Shown here piece after piece: positions 33,150 to 40,703 of a DNA stretch of 64,000 nucleotides. The stretch is from Candidatus Dormiibacter inghamiae (GTDB lineage: Bacteria; Chloroflexota; Dormibacteria; Dormibacterales; Dormibacteraceae). The position numbers and the translations under genes are program-made. The notes under the pieces are model-generated. The model saw only the letters and a program-made list of their open reading frames with translations, did not search any database and was not told the origin of the DNA. Numbering within the stretch: position 1 is the first letter of the stretch; each line of letters opens with the position of its first letter. The stretch spans positions 1 through 64,000 of the forward strand of contig JAEKNQ010000010.1 of assembly GCA_016464825.1 (NCBI GenBank), written 5' to 3'.

Positions 33150-34625
33150 GTGCAGTTTTTCATCGGTTCGATCTTAGGCCTGGTCGTCGGCGCTGTGGTG
33201 GTGGCGCTGATCCTGCTCTTCATCCTGTTCCGGCTCATGTGGCGGGTGGCCGAGCCGAATGAGGCACTGATCATCTCAGGCCTCCGCCACGGCGGCGGAT
33301 CCGAGGAGAACCTTGGTTTCAAGATAGTCACAGGCAAGGGCACGCTGGTAGTGCCAGGCGTGCAGGCAGTGCGCCGGCTCTCGCTCGATCTGCATGAGAC
33401 CGAGCTGCAGATCGACTGTGTGACGCACCAGGGCATCCCGCTCAAGATTCGCGGTGTGGTCATCTACAAGGTCGGGGACGACATGGTTTCAATCGCCAAC
33501 GCGGCGCGGCGCTTCTTGGACCAGCAGAACCAGATGGATCAGAAGGTCCACAACCTGTTCGCCGGCCATCTGCGCGCGATCGTGGGCAACATGACCGTCG
33601 AAGACATGATCCGGGATCGGGAGAAGCTGACGGGCCTCGCCCGCGAGCATGTCGGGACGGAGATGGAAAAACTGGGCCTGATAGTCGATTCGACGCAGGT
33701 ACAGGAGATCATCGACCCCACCGGATACATCGAGAACCTGGCCCAGCCGCACGCGTGGGCGGTGGCGCGAGAAGCTCGCATCGCCAAAGCCCAGGCCGAC
33801 CGAGACGCGACCGAAAAGGAGCAGGAGGCTGAGGCCATCAAAGCCCAGGCTCGGCGCGACGCTCAGATGAAGCAGGCAGGTTACCAGGCCGAGGTGGACC
33901 AGGTTTCCGCCCAAGCCCGGCAGGCGGGCCCGCTCTCCGAAGCGACGGCCCGGCAGAAGGTGGTGGTCGAGGAAACGAAGGTCGCCGAGCTGGAGGCCCA
34001 GCGCGTCGAGCAGCAGCTCCAGGTGCAGGTCCGCAAGCCAGCCGACGCCAGGGCCTACGAACAGGTGACGCTGGCCGGAGCCGAACGAGAGTCGCACATC
34101 GCCCAGGCTCAGGGCCGAGCCCGCGAAGTCGAGCTGCAGGCGGCGGCCGATGCCAGCAAGGTCAAGCTCCAAGCAGGCGCGGAGGCTGAGCGGGTGAAGC
34201 TGCAGGCGGGCGCCAACTCGGAGCAGACCCGGATGCTGGGCATCGCCGAGGCAGATGCGACGCGGGCCAAGGGTCTGGCCGAAGGCGACGCCATCAAGGC
34301 CCGAGGCATGGCTGAGGCCGACGCCATCAAGGCCCGGGCGGACGCGCTAGCCAGCAACCAGGATGCGGTCATCGGCCAGCAGCTGGCCGAGAAATGGCCT
34401 GCCATCGTGGAAGCGGCAGCCAAGCCGTTCGGGGACATCGACCAGCTGATCGTGCTGAACGGCGCGCAGGGCATCTCGGACACGCTAGCGCAGGCGTTGA
34501 GCCAGGGTGCCACCGGCCTCAAGCTGGCGCGCAGCCTGCTCAGCGGTGGCAGGTCTGGAGCGGCCGGCGAAGCGTCGCCGAGCAACGGCCAGGGCGCCCA
34601 GTCTCCACCCGACGAGCCCCGCTAG
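33150..34625 (+). CDS. Flotillin-like SPFH-domain membrane scaffold protein
   Basis: A 491-residue protein. One N-terminal membrane segment (GSILGLVVGAVVVALILLFILF) is followed by an SPFH domain to about residue 190 (ALIISGLRHGG, VPGVQAVRRLSLDLHETELQ). A long Ala/Glu/Lys coiled coil (EADATRAKGLAEGDAIKARG repeats, in parts) and a C-terminal oligomerisation region with KPFGDIDQLIVLNG complete it. Flotillins organise membrane microdomains. The GTG start has the SD AAGGAGGAAG. It pairs with the NfeD-like gene and is followed by repeat copy 2, then a PspA-like gene. Confidence 0.9.
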   Translation: MQFFIGSILGLVVGAVVVALILLFILFRLMWRVAEPNEALIISGLRHGGGSEENLGFKIVTGKGTLVVPGVQAVRRLSLDLHETELQIDCVTHQGIPLKIRGVVIYKVGDDMVSIANAARRFLDQQNQMDQKVHNLFAGHLRAIVGNMTVEDMIRDREKLTGLAREHVGTEMEKLGLIVDSTQVQEIIDPTGYIENLAQPHAWAVAREARIAKAQADRDATEKEQEAEAIKAQARRDAQMKQAGYQAEVDQVSAQARQAGPLSEATARQKVVVEETKVAELEAQRVEQQLQVQVRKPADARAYEQVTLAGAERESHIAQAQGRAREVELQAAADASKVKLQAGAEAERVKLQAGANSEQTRMLGIAEADATRAKGLAEGDAIKARGMAEADAIKARADALASNQDAVIGQQLAEKWPAIVEAAAKPFGDIDQLIVLNGAQGISDTLAQALSQGATGLKLARSLLSGGRSGAAGEASPSNGQGAQSPPDEPR

Positions 34626-34638
34626 GCGCCGCGACATA

Positions 34639-34815
34639 GAAGTGCTGCCGAAAAGCCCGTCCGGAGCTTGGGCGCCCATGCGGCTCGTCTCCGGCGACGG
34701 CTCTTGCGCTCCTCGCTGCGCGTATTCCGAATACCCTCACTGCGGTGCTCGTCGGCTCCTTGGATCTGACCCACCTGGCCACCCAATCTCTCGGCCGGGT
34801 TCCCTGCCGCACCTC
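34639..34815 (+). repeat. Dispersed repeat, copy 2 (full length)
   Basis: 177 bp beginning 14 bp after the flotillin stop. It aligns along its whole length with copy 3, including the CCGAAAAGCCCGTC left block, the central CGCGTATTCCGAATACC and the right block GGCCACCCAATCTCTCGG. The ends are an imperfect inverted repeat, GAAGTGCTGCCG against CTGCCGCACCTC. It separates the flotillin and PspA-like genes. Confidence 0.82.
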
Positions 34816-34827
34816 TGGTTGAGGTAG

Positions 34828-35565
34828 ATGGCCGGCGGTTTCCTCCGCTCCCTCTTCGCCGGCGAGCCTGAAGGCAACGCGCCCGATCCGCTGGCAGCGC
34901 TCGACAGTATCTGCGAGGCGCAGCTGGAGCTGCGCCAGCAGCTCCGCCAGGCGGTGGCCGAGGTGGTCGCTGCCCGGACTCGACTCGAGATGCACGCCCG
35001 CCACCTGGACGCCGAGGTGACCCGGGAGGGGACGCGGCACCGCTCCCACCTAGTTGCCGACCCGGATACCGGCCACTTGGGAGAGGCCGCCTCGCGGGGG
35101 GTGACCATCGCCCAGCAGGCTGCTCGCGTGCGCGCCGAGGCTGGACAGCTGGCGGACGACGAAGAGCGCCTCCGCCAGGCCGGGCTGCGCCTCGATGCTG
35201 AGATCGATCGGTTCCGGACCGATCTGCACCTCCTCCGCGCCCGGCTCGGCTCGGCCCAGGCGCGGGCTCGGGCCGGACAGGCAGGTGCAGCGCTGGCCGG
35301 GGATGAGGGAGCCGTGCAGATGGAACTGGTGAGAGCTCGAGCGGAGCTGGCGGCAGTGCAGACGCATGCTGACGGTCTGGAGAGGCTAGTCGCCGGGCGC
35401 TCGCCCGGAGGCCGGATCGGCGCCGAGGACCCGTTCCTGCGCGAGCTTCAACTGAGTTCTGCCGAGTTCGAAGCGGCGGCCGAGCTGGCGCGCCACCGGG
35501 GCCTGAACGCTCCCGCAGCTGACGCCGGCGACGAGCCACCCAGCAGCCAGGATTCGCACCGCTGA
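34828..35565 (+). CDS. PspA/IM30-like coiled-coil protein
   Basis: This 245-residue, almost entirely helical protein has heptad-like Leu/Ala/Gln spacing from residue 24 to 190 (EAQLELRQQLRQAVAEVVAARTRLEMH, in parts; AEAGQLADDEERLRQAGLRLDAEIDRF). It resembles PspA/Vipp1, ESCRT-III-like proteins that coat stressed membranes. It lacks a strong amphipathic helix 0, though MAGGFLRSLFAG could serve. GAGGTAG precedes the ATG. The context with NfeD and flotillin supports a membrane-maintenance role; similarity is by pattern only. Confidence 0.7.
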   Translation: MAGGFLRSLFAGEPEGNAPDPLAALDSICEAQLELRQQLRQAVAEVVAARTRLEMHARHLDAEVTREGTRHRSHLVADPDTGHLGEAASRGVTIAQQAARVRAEAGQLADDEERLRQAGLRLDAEIDRFRTDLHLLRARLGSAQARARAGQAGAALAGDEGAVQMELVRARAELAAVQTHADGLERLVAGRSPGGRIGAEDPFLRELQLSSAEFEAAAELARHRGLNAPAADAGDEPPSSQDSHR

Positions 35566-35591
35566 GCGGCCGGCCGCCCGACGCCGGTCTG

Positions 35592-36461
35592 TTGCCGCAG
35601 TGGGGCGTCAACTTCAGTCCGCGTCACGCCGCCCACCTGGGCCTTGACGGGCCGGCCGCCTTCCAAACGCTGCTGACCGCAGGCTTTCGTGGCCTCCGAC
35701 TGAGCTGCTTCTGGGATGAGGTGGCAGGCGGCCGTTCGGAGCTGGAGGTGTACCTGGAGGCGGCAGCCGCCGTCGGGGCCCGGGTTCTGCTCACGGTTGG
35801 CATGAAGGGCATGCGTTGGCCGGAGTTCTATGTCCCAGACGGGCGCGAGCAGGAGGCGGTGCTCGAATTCGTGGCGCAGTCGGTGCGCCGTCATCGCGCT
35901 CATCCGGCGGTGGCCGCGTGGCAGGTCGAGAACGAGCCGCGCAACCGCTCAGGGCCGGAGAACGCCCTGGTCGACGTTGGGCTGCTCAGAGCTGAGCTGG
36001 CGATTGTGCGCGAGCTGGACTCCCGGCCGGTCGTGCTGAACTGCTTCCACCACTTCACCTTGCGCAGCGAGTGGGCGTCCCGACCTTCGCGCTGGCGGAG
36101 CGCCCAAGCGCAGCTGCTGCCGCTGCTGCTGCCCGGGGACGTGCTGGGCCTGGATGTCTACACAGACCTGCCGGGCAGCCGGGCCCGGCCTACCTGGGCC
36201 TGGGAGGCAGCCTGGCTTCGGCGGCGCGCCGAGACGGCAGGCTGCCGGGCCTGGGTCATCGAGGCCCAGGCCGAACCCTGGGGTGAGGCAGGCCACGACC
36301 CGGGTCGCCTGCCTGTCTTGGCCCGCCGCCTGGCGCAGCTGCGATTTGAGACAGTGGTGCTCTGGGGCGCCGAACACTGGCTGCTGCGAAAGTTGGACGG
36401 CGATGAGAGGTGGTGGCAGGCCGCTGTCAGCCTACTGAACGGCCCGGCGCGTCCCGACTAG
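35592..36461 (+). CDS. Glycoside-hydrolase-like TIM-barrel protein (GH5/cellulase-type clan)
   Basis: This 289-residue protein reads as a TIM barrel: WGVNFSPRHA at strand 1, GFRGLRLSCFWDEV, RVLLTVGMKG, then AAWQVENEP with the expected acid/base Glu at strand 4 and AWVIEAQAEPWG with the candidate nucleophile Glu at strand 7. There is no signal peptide, so it would act in the cytoplasm. The substrate is unknown. The TTG at 35592 is the first start; it lies 26 bp after the PspA-like gene. Confidence 0.72.
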   Translation: MPQWGVNFSPRHAAHLGLDGPAAFQTLLTAGFRGLRLSCFWDEVAGGRSELEVYLEAAAAVGARVLLTVGMKGMRWPEFYVPDGREQEAVLEFVAQSVRRHRAHPAVAAWQVENEPRNRSGPENALVDVGLLRAELAIVRELDSRPVVLNCFHHFTLRSEWASRPSRWRSAQAQLLPLLLPGDVLGLDVYTDLPGSRARPTWAWEAAWLRRRAETAGCRAWVIEAQAEPWGEAGHDPGRLPVLARRLAQLRFETVVLWGAEHWLLRKLDGDERWWQAAVSLLNGPARPD

Positions 36462-36470
36462 CAGCTCGCA

Positions 36471-36956
36471 TCAGACCTGCCGGATGGCGCCGGTGGCCAC
36501 GTCGAACACGCCGCCCAGCACCCGTCGCAGGCGCAGACCGGGTTCAGCTCGTGCCCGCCAGACCGACTCCCGCACCCGCCGCTCAATGTCGTCGAAACTG
36601 CCGAGCTGCACAGCTGGGCGGACTCCCGAGCCGGCCTCGATCCGGTCCTTCAGGGCGCTCTCGTTCAGGCCATGCAGACCGCATTGAGTGTGCTGCAAGA
36701 CGAGCAGGTCTCTCGTGCCGAGAGCCCAGCTTGAGAGAAGCATGCTGCGGACTACGTCATCCGTCATGATGCCGCCCGCGTTGCGGATGATGTGGGCCTC
36801 GCCTAGGTGGAGACCCAGCGCAGCGAAAAGGTCGAGGCGAGCGTCCATGCACGTGAGTACGATGAGCTGCCGCGTCGGCTCCGGCGCAAGCCCCGAGACA
36901 TGGGAGCCCTTGACGTATTCGTTGTTCGCGATGAGAACATCGAGGAGGGGATCCAC
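36471..36956 (-). CDS. Beta-class carbonic anhydrase
   Basis: A 161-residue carbonic anhydrase that interconverts CO2 and bicarbonate. The zinc site is Cys36 with the Asp38-Arg40 dyad (TCMDAR), His89 and Cys92 (QHTQCGLHG). Its length and motif resemble the small Rv1284-like group. Bicarbonate supply would serve the propionyl-CoA carboxylase, and type I MenB also needs bicarbonate. It is followed on the + side by the convergent glycosidase gene. Confidence 0.93.
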   Translation of the reverse strand: MDPLLDVLIANNEYVKGSHVSGLAPEPTRQLIVLTCMDARLDLFAALGLHLGEAHIIRNAGGIMTDDVVRSMLLSSWALGTRDLLVLQHTQCGLHGLNESALKDRIEAGSGVRPAVQLGSFDDIERRVRESVWRARAEPGLRLRRVLGGVFDVATGAIRQV

Positions 36957-36967
36957 CGCAGCGTCGT

Positions 36968-37471
36968 TCAGGCGACCAGGAGGTCCTCGCCGTTGCTGCT
37001 GGTGATGTCGGCCAGCCGGAGTCTGAGCTCCGCGAGCGTGGCGTCAGAGCGGAGGACTCCCACCTCGATAGACTCGCTGAGGCGCAGGTGGGCCACCTCC
37101 GCGCAGTCCCTGAGGAACGGGAAGACCACAGGCCGCACCAGATTGAGCAGGTAGTTTGGCTCAGGCCTGACCAGCGGCCCGTCCTCGGCGGCCTTGGCGC
37201 CGCCGTGGAAGGCGATGATCACCACCTCGTCGCTGAGGGACACCGGGTCCCGCCAGCCATGATCCGCCGCCGATGTCGCCGCCAGCATGTGCAGTCTGTG
37301 CATCAACCTCGCCATGGGCCGGGCAGGCCCTTCGATCCAGAGCGGGACATCTCGTAGGGGAGAGAACAGCCCCTGCTCGGGATAGCGGGCAGAAAAGCCC
37401 AACTCCGCGACGCCCGAGAACGGCGCCGGCACCCGCAGCGTCAGCGAAGGCAACGGAAAGTGGGTGGCCAT
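36968..37471 (-). CDS. Hypothetical protein (167 aa)
   Basis: No family is recognised in this 167-residue soluble protein. It begins with a beta-rich section (LPSLTLRVPAPFSGVAELGFSARYP), has a central DEVVIIAFHGGAKAAEDGP, and ends in LLNLVRPVVFPFLRDCAEVAHLRL. No signal peptide or TM helix was seen. It lies 11 bp upstream of the carbonic anhydrase on the same strand, so the two are probably co-transcribed. Divergent from the CoA-transferase gene. Confidence 0.6.
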   Translation of the reverse strand: MATHFPLPSLTLRVPAPFSGVAELGFSARYPEQGLFSPLRDVPLWIEGPARPMARLMHRLHMLAATSAADHGWRDPVSLSDEVVIIAFHGGAKAAEDGPLVRPEPNYLLNLVRPVVFPFLRDCAEVAHLRLSESIEVGVLRSDATLAELRLRLADITSSNGEDLLVA

Positions 37472-37484
37472 GGCTGATTAATGC

Positions 37485-38600
37485 ATGAATGGCGTCAACC
37501 TGCCAAGTACACAGGGGGTTGACAATGTCGCTGTGAGCCTGGCCGGGGTGCGCGTGTTGGATCTGACCCGCCTTCTGCCCGGCGGCTTCTGCAGCCTGCT
37601 CTTGGCTGAGCAGGGCGCCGACGTGACGAAGCTGGAAGCGCCGGACGGCGACCCTCTCCGCCACTACCCGCCGCTCATCAACGGCCAGAGCGTGCTCTTC
37701 GACGCCATCTCTGCCGGCAAGCGCAGCGCAGTGCTGGACCTGAAGGCCGAAGCCGGGCGCGAGGCACTGCTGCGTCTGGCCGCCCACAGCGACGTGGTGC
37801 TGGAGGGTAACCGCCCAGGAACCCTTGAGCGCTTGGGGTTGGGCTGGCCGGTGCTGAGCGCAGCCAATCCTCGGCTGATTCTGTGCTCTCTCACGGGTTA
37901 CGGGCAAACCGGCAAGTTGGCGGGCCGGGCCGGGCACGACCTCAACTACGTGGCCCTGGCCGGGGTGCTGGCCCTGAACCGGCCGCGGGGTGGAGCACCC
38001 CACCCGCTCAGCGTGCAGGTGGCGGATCTGGGCGGCGCGCAGATGGCCGCCTTCCAGATCGCGGGCGCCCTCTACGACGTTGCCCGTGGCCGTTCCGGTA
38101 GGCACTTGGACGTGGGCCTGGCCCGGACCGCGCACCACTGGCTGGAGCTGACGCTGGCCGAGCAGGCCGCGGCGCCCAGCGAGCTGGCGCCTCAGCTGAG
38201 CGGCCGCTATGCCTGTTATGACGTCTACGCCTGTCGCGATGGTGGTTTCCTCTCCCTGGCGGCGCTGGAGGCAAAGTTCTGGGCCAACCTCTGCCGGGCG
38301 CTCGGCCGCCCCGATTTGAGAGGCCGTCAGTTCCATCCCGACCAGGCAGCACTGCGGCAGGAGCTGCAGGCCATCTTCGCCGCCAGAGGACGCGATGAGT
38401 GGGCCCAACAGCTGGCCGGTGAGGACGTCTGCTGTGAGCCGGTGCTGGAGCTTTCTCAAGTCGTGGCAGCGAATCACTGGCCTGCGCAACCGCCTCGGCG
38501 GCCGGCGCCGCGACTGGGGGAGCACACCGCCGAGGTGCTGGCAGAGGTAGGGCTCGGCAGCGGCGCGACAGGCGGTGTCGGAGGCCCTGGGCTAGGCTAG
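37485..38600 (+). CDS. Class III CoA transferase / racemase (CaiB/BaiF, AMACR-like)
   Basis: A 371-residue protein of the family III CoA transferases. Its features are GVRVLDLTRLLPGGFCSLLLAEQGADVTKLE, in parts, at the N-terminus, the active-site Asp in GRAGHDLNYVALAGVL, and ARTAHHWLEL. The GHDLNY pattern is shared with alpha-methylacyl-CoA racemases, so it may epimerise 2-methylacyl-CoA before dehydrogenation rather than transfer CoA. ATG 37485 is used; GTG 37533 starts nearer the conserved domain. It ends 9 bp inside the convergent coaE. Confidence 0.85.
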   Translation: MNGVNLPSTQGVDNVAVSLAGVRVLDLTRLLPGGFCSLLLAEQGADVTKLEAPDGDPLRHYPPLINGQSVLFDAISAGKRSAVLDLKAEAGREALLRLAAHSDVVLEGNRPGTLERLGLGWPVLSAANPRLILCSLTGYGQTGKLAGRAGHDLNYVALAGVLALNRPRGGAPHPLSVQVADLGGAQMAAFQIAGALYDVARGRSGRHLDVGLARTAHHWLELTLAEQAAAPSELAPQLSGRYACYDVYACRDGGFLSLAALEAKFWANLCRALGRPDLRGRQFHPDQAALRQELQAIFAARGRDEWAQQLAGEDVCCEPVLELSQVVAANHWPAQPPRRPAPRLGEHTAEVLAEVGLGSGATGGVGGPGLG

Positions 38601-39194
38601 GCTGGCAGCCACCTGCGACCAGACCCTGTCCACCTCGGCAGCCAGCCGGTCCAGAGGGCCCGAGTTGTCGATGACGTAGGGCGTCAACAGTCGCTTCTCC
38701 TCGATCGGCAGCTGGGCAGCGATGCGCGCCTCAGCGTCGGCCGGAGTCATGCCACGCTGCTCGACCAGGCGCCGAAGTTGGGTGGCACGCGGCGCGTAGA
38801 TCACCATGACTGCGCTGAACCCCTCGGCTCCTCGCGCCTCGTACAGCAAGGGGATGGAGAGCACAACCACGCGCTCGCCACGTTCCTCCAGCTCGCGCTG
38901 CCGCTCAGCCATCCAGGCCCTGACCCGGGGGTGGACTATCGCATTGAGCCGCGCCAGCCGCTCGGGATCGCCAAACGCCTGGGCTGCCAGCGCCTGCCGG
39001 TCCAAGTCTCCAGTCCCTGTCAAGATCCCGCTCCCGAACTCACTGGCGAGCTCCGCCAACCCCTGGCTGCCCGCTGCCTGGACGGCGCGGGCGGCCTTGT
39101 CGGCGTCGATGACGGGTAGACCCCGACGAACCAGCAGCTCGGCAGCTGCGCTCTTGCCGGTGCCGATTCCGCCGGTCAACCCAACCACTTTCAT
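38592..39194 (-). CDS. coaE: Dephospho-CoA kinase
   Basis: A 200-residue P-loop kinase for the last CoA-biosynthesis step. Walker A is GGIGTGKSA at residues 7-15, with VIDADKAARAV, the lid-region RERGxx-like EQRGMTPADAEARIAAQLP, in parts, and a C-terminal VIDNSG. The ATG is 7 nt from TACAGT (39202-39207), a clean leaderless layout. It overlaps the convergent CoA transferase by 9 bp. Confidence 0.95.
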   Translation of the reverse strand: MKVVGLTGGIGTGKSAAAELLVRRGLPVIDADKAARAVQAAGSQGLAELASEFGSGILTGTGDLDRQALAAQAFGDPERLARLNAIVHPRVRAWMAERQRELEERGERVVVLSIPLLYEARGAEGFSAVMVIYAPRATQLRRLVEQRGMTPADAEARIAAQLPIEEKRLLTPYVIDNSGPLDRLAAEVDRVWSQVAASLA

Positions 39195-39201
39195 GCCCGC
39201 G

Positions 39202-39207
39202 ACTGTA
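39202..39207 (-). promoter_or_regulatory. Leaderless -10 for coaE
   Basis: TACAGT on the minus strand ends 7 nt before the ATG at 39192-39194. No SD is present between them. Confidence 0.5.
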
Positions 39208-39269
39208 CTGTCCCCTGCCAGGACGCCAAGCGCCCAGCGAGGACAGCTGGCAGTGGCTTTTCAGTCCTC

Positions 39270-39275
39270 TACGAT
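39270..39275 (+). promoter_or_regulatory. Leaderless -10 for the FixC-like gene
   Basis: TACGAT ends 8 nt before the ATG at 39284 with no SD in between. Confidence 0.5.
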
Positions 39276-39283
39276 GTGGCTCG

Positions 39284-40621
39284 ATGAGTGAGGAGGAGAA
39301 GCTTGACGCCATAGTGGTGGGCGCCGGCCCCGCCGGCACCGCGGCGGCGCTCACGATGGCCAAAGCCGGACTCCAGGTGGCTCTGATCGAGAAGGGCGCC
39401 AAACCGGGTTCCAAGAACGTCATGGGCGGCATTCTCTACACGCATTTCCTGGAGGCAGTCGTCGGCGAGAGCTGGCAGCAAGCACCGCTGGAGCGGCCCA
39501 TCATCGAAGAGCAGCGCTGGCTGATGACCGAGGAGGCCGCCATCCGACTGGTCGGCTACAAGAACCTTCGCAACCGCGTGCACCCGCACTCCTTCTCCGT
39601 CCTCAGGGCCCGCTTCGACGCCTGGTTCGCTGCCCAGGCGGAGGCGGCCGGGGCTTTCCTGCTGCCCGAGACGGTGGTTGAGCAGCTCGTGGTCGAGAAC
39701 GGCCGCGTGGTCGGGGTGAAGACCCCGACCGAGGAGCTGCGGGCGGACGTGACAGTGGTTTGCGAGGGCGTCGGGCTGGGCAGCAAGCTGCTGGAGCGCG
39801 CCGGCCTGAAGACGCCACTCAGGGCGAATCAGGTGGCCATGGCCGTGAAGGAGGTGATCAGCCTCGATGAGGGGTTGATCGAATCGCGCTTCAACTGCGA
39901 GCCCGGCGAGGGAGCCTCGATCGAGTGCTACGGCGACGCCACCCGGGGCCTCTCCGGCTTCATGTTCATCTACACCAACCGGGACACGCTAAGCGTCGGT
40001 GGGGGAGCCCTGTTGAGCGAGATGAGCGACACCCGGCTGAGCCGGGCCGAACTGGCCGAGCGAGCGCCGAACGCGATCCTGGAGCACTTCAAGTCGCACC
40101 CGGCGATCCGACCTCTCCTGGCCGGGGGCGAGACTGTCGAGTTCCTGGCCAAGATGATCCCGGAGGGCGGCCATCGCGCCATCCCCAAGCTCTTTGGCGA
40201 CGGCTACGTCGTCTGCGGTGACGCCGCCATGCTCTCCAATCCAGTGCACCGGGAGGGCTCGAACCTGGCCATGGAGTCAGGCCGGCTGGCCGGTGAGACA
40301 ATCATTCATGCCAGGGAGAAGAGCGACTTCAGCGCGTCTTCGCTGCGCGAGTACAAGGGCAAGCTCGACCAGAGCTGGATCATGGCCGACATGCGCAAGT
40401 ACGACAAGGCGGTGCCTCTGCTGGAGCACAACCAGCGACTGCTCGGCAAGTACCCAGGCATCATGGACAGTGCCCTGGACGAGTTCTTCCGGGTCGACGG
40501 CGTCTCCAAGTGGGAGAAGCAGCGCCGCATCAGCAAGATGGTCCGCAAAGAGGGCGGCTTGCGCCTGATCCGCGACAGCGTGAAGGCGGGCCTTTCGCTC
40601 TACCGGCCTTTCCGCCGCTAG
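39284..40621 (+). CDS. fixC: FixC-type electron-transfer flavoprotein-quinone oxidoreductase
   Basis: This 445-residue FAD protein resembles FixC/ETF-QO: the dinucleotide motif VVGAGPAGTAAALTMAKAG, in parts, the FixC-specific NVMGGILYTHFLE near residue 47, and GDAAMLSNPVHREGSNLAMESG, in parts, for the second FAD contact. It lacks a C-terminal 4Fe-4S ferredoxin domain, so a FixX-like partner is expected but is not encoded next to it. It would pass electrons from ETF or a dehydrogenase to menaquinone. A leaderless -10 precedes the ATG. Confidence 0.87.
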   Translation: MSEEEKLDAIVVGAGPAGTAAALTMAKAGLQVALIEKGAKPGSKNVMGGILYTHFLEAVVGESWQQAPLERPIIEEQRWLMTEEAAIRLVGYKNLRNRVHPHSFSVLRARFDAWFAAQAEAAGAFLLPETVVEQLVVENGRVVGVKTPTEELRADVTVVCEGVGLGSKLLERAGLKTPLRANQVAMAVKEVISLDEGLIESRFNCEPGEGASIECYGDATRGLSGFMFIYTNRDTLSVGGGALLSEMSDTRLSRAELAERAPNAILEHFKSHPAIRPLLAGGETVEFLAKMIPEGGHRAIPKLFGDGYVVCGDAAMLSNPVHREGSNLAMESGRLAGETIIHAREKSDFSASSLREYKGKLDQSWIMADMRKYDKAVPLLEHNQRLLGKYPGIMDSALDEFFRVDGVSKWEKQRRISKMVRKEGGLRLIRDSVKAGLSLYRPFRR

Positions 40622-40703
40622 AGGGAATCGAGCTCCAGCAAACCCGACAGTCGCAATCCGACCCCTATCTCAACGGTCTTCCGCGCCTGCTGCAGCACCA
40701 GCA

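Noticed and set aside
34622-35611. 330-codon antisense frame over the PspA-like gene and repeat copy 2
   Set aside because: Its Arg/Pro/Gly-rich translation is a shadow of the coiled-coil gene; its recurring segment is only the repeat translated backwards.
37161-38525. Long antisense open frame (about 450 codons) across the CoA-transferase gene
   Set aside because: It mirrors a well-supported coding frame in high-GC DNA, has shadow-type composition (His/Gln/Arg-rich) and no family motifs.
40622-40703. Possible fixX after the FixC-like gene
   Set aside because: Only 82 bp separate it from the convergent Mo-enzyme stop; no Cys-rich ferredoxin frame is present.
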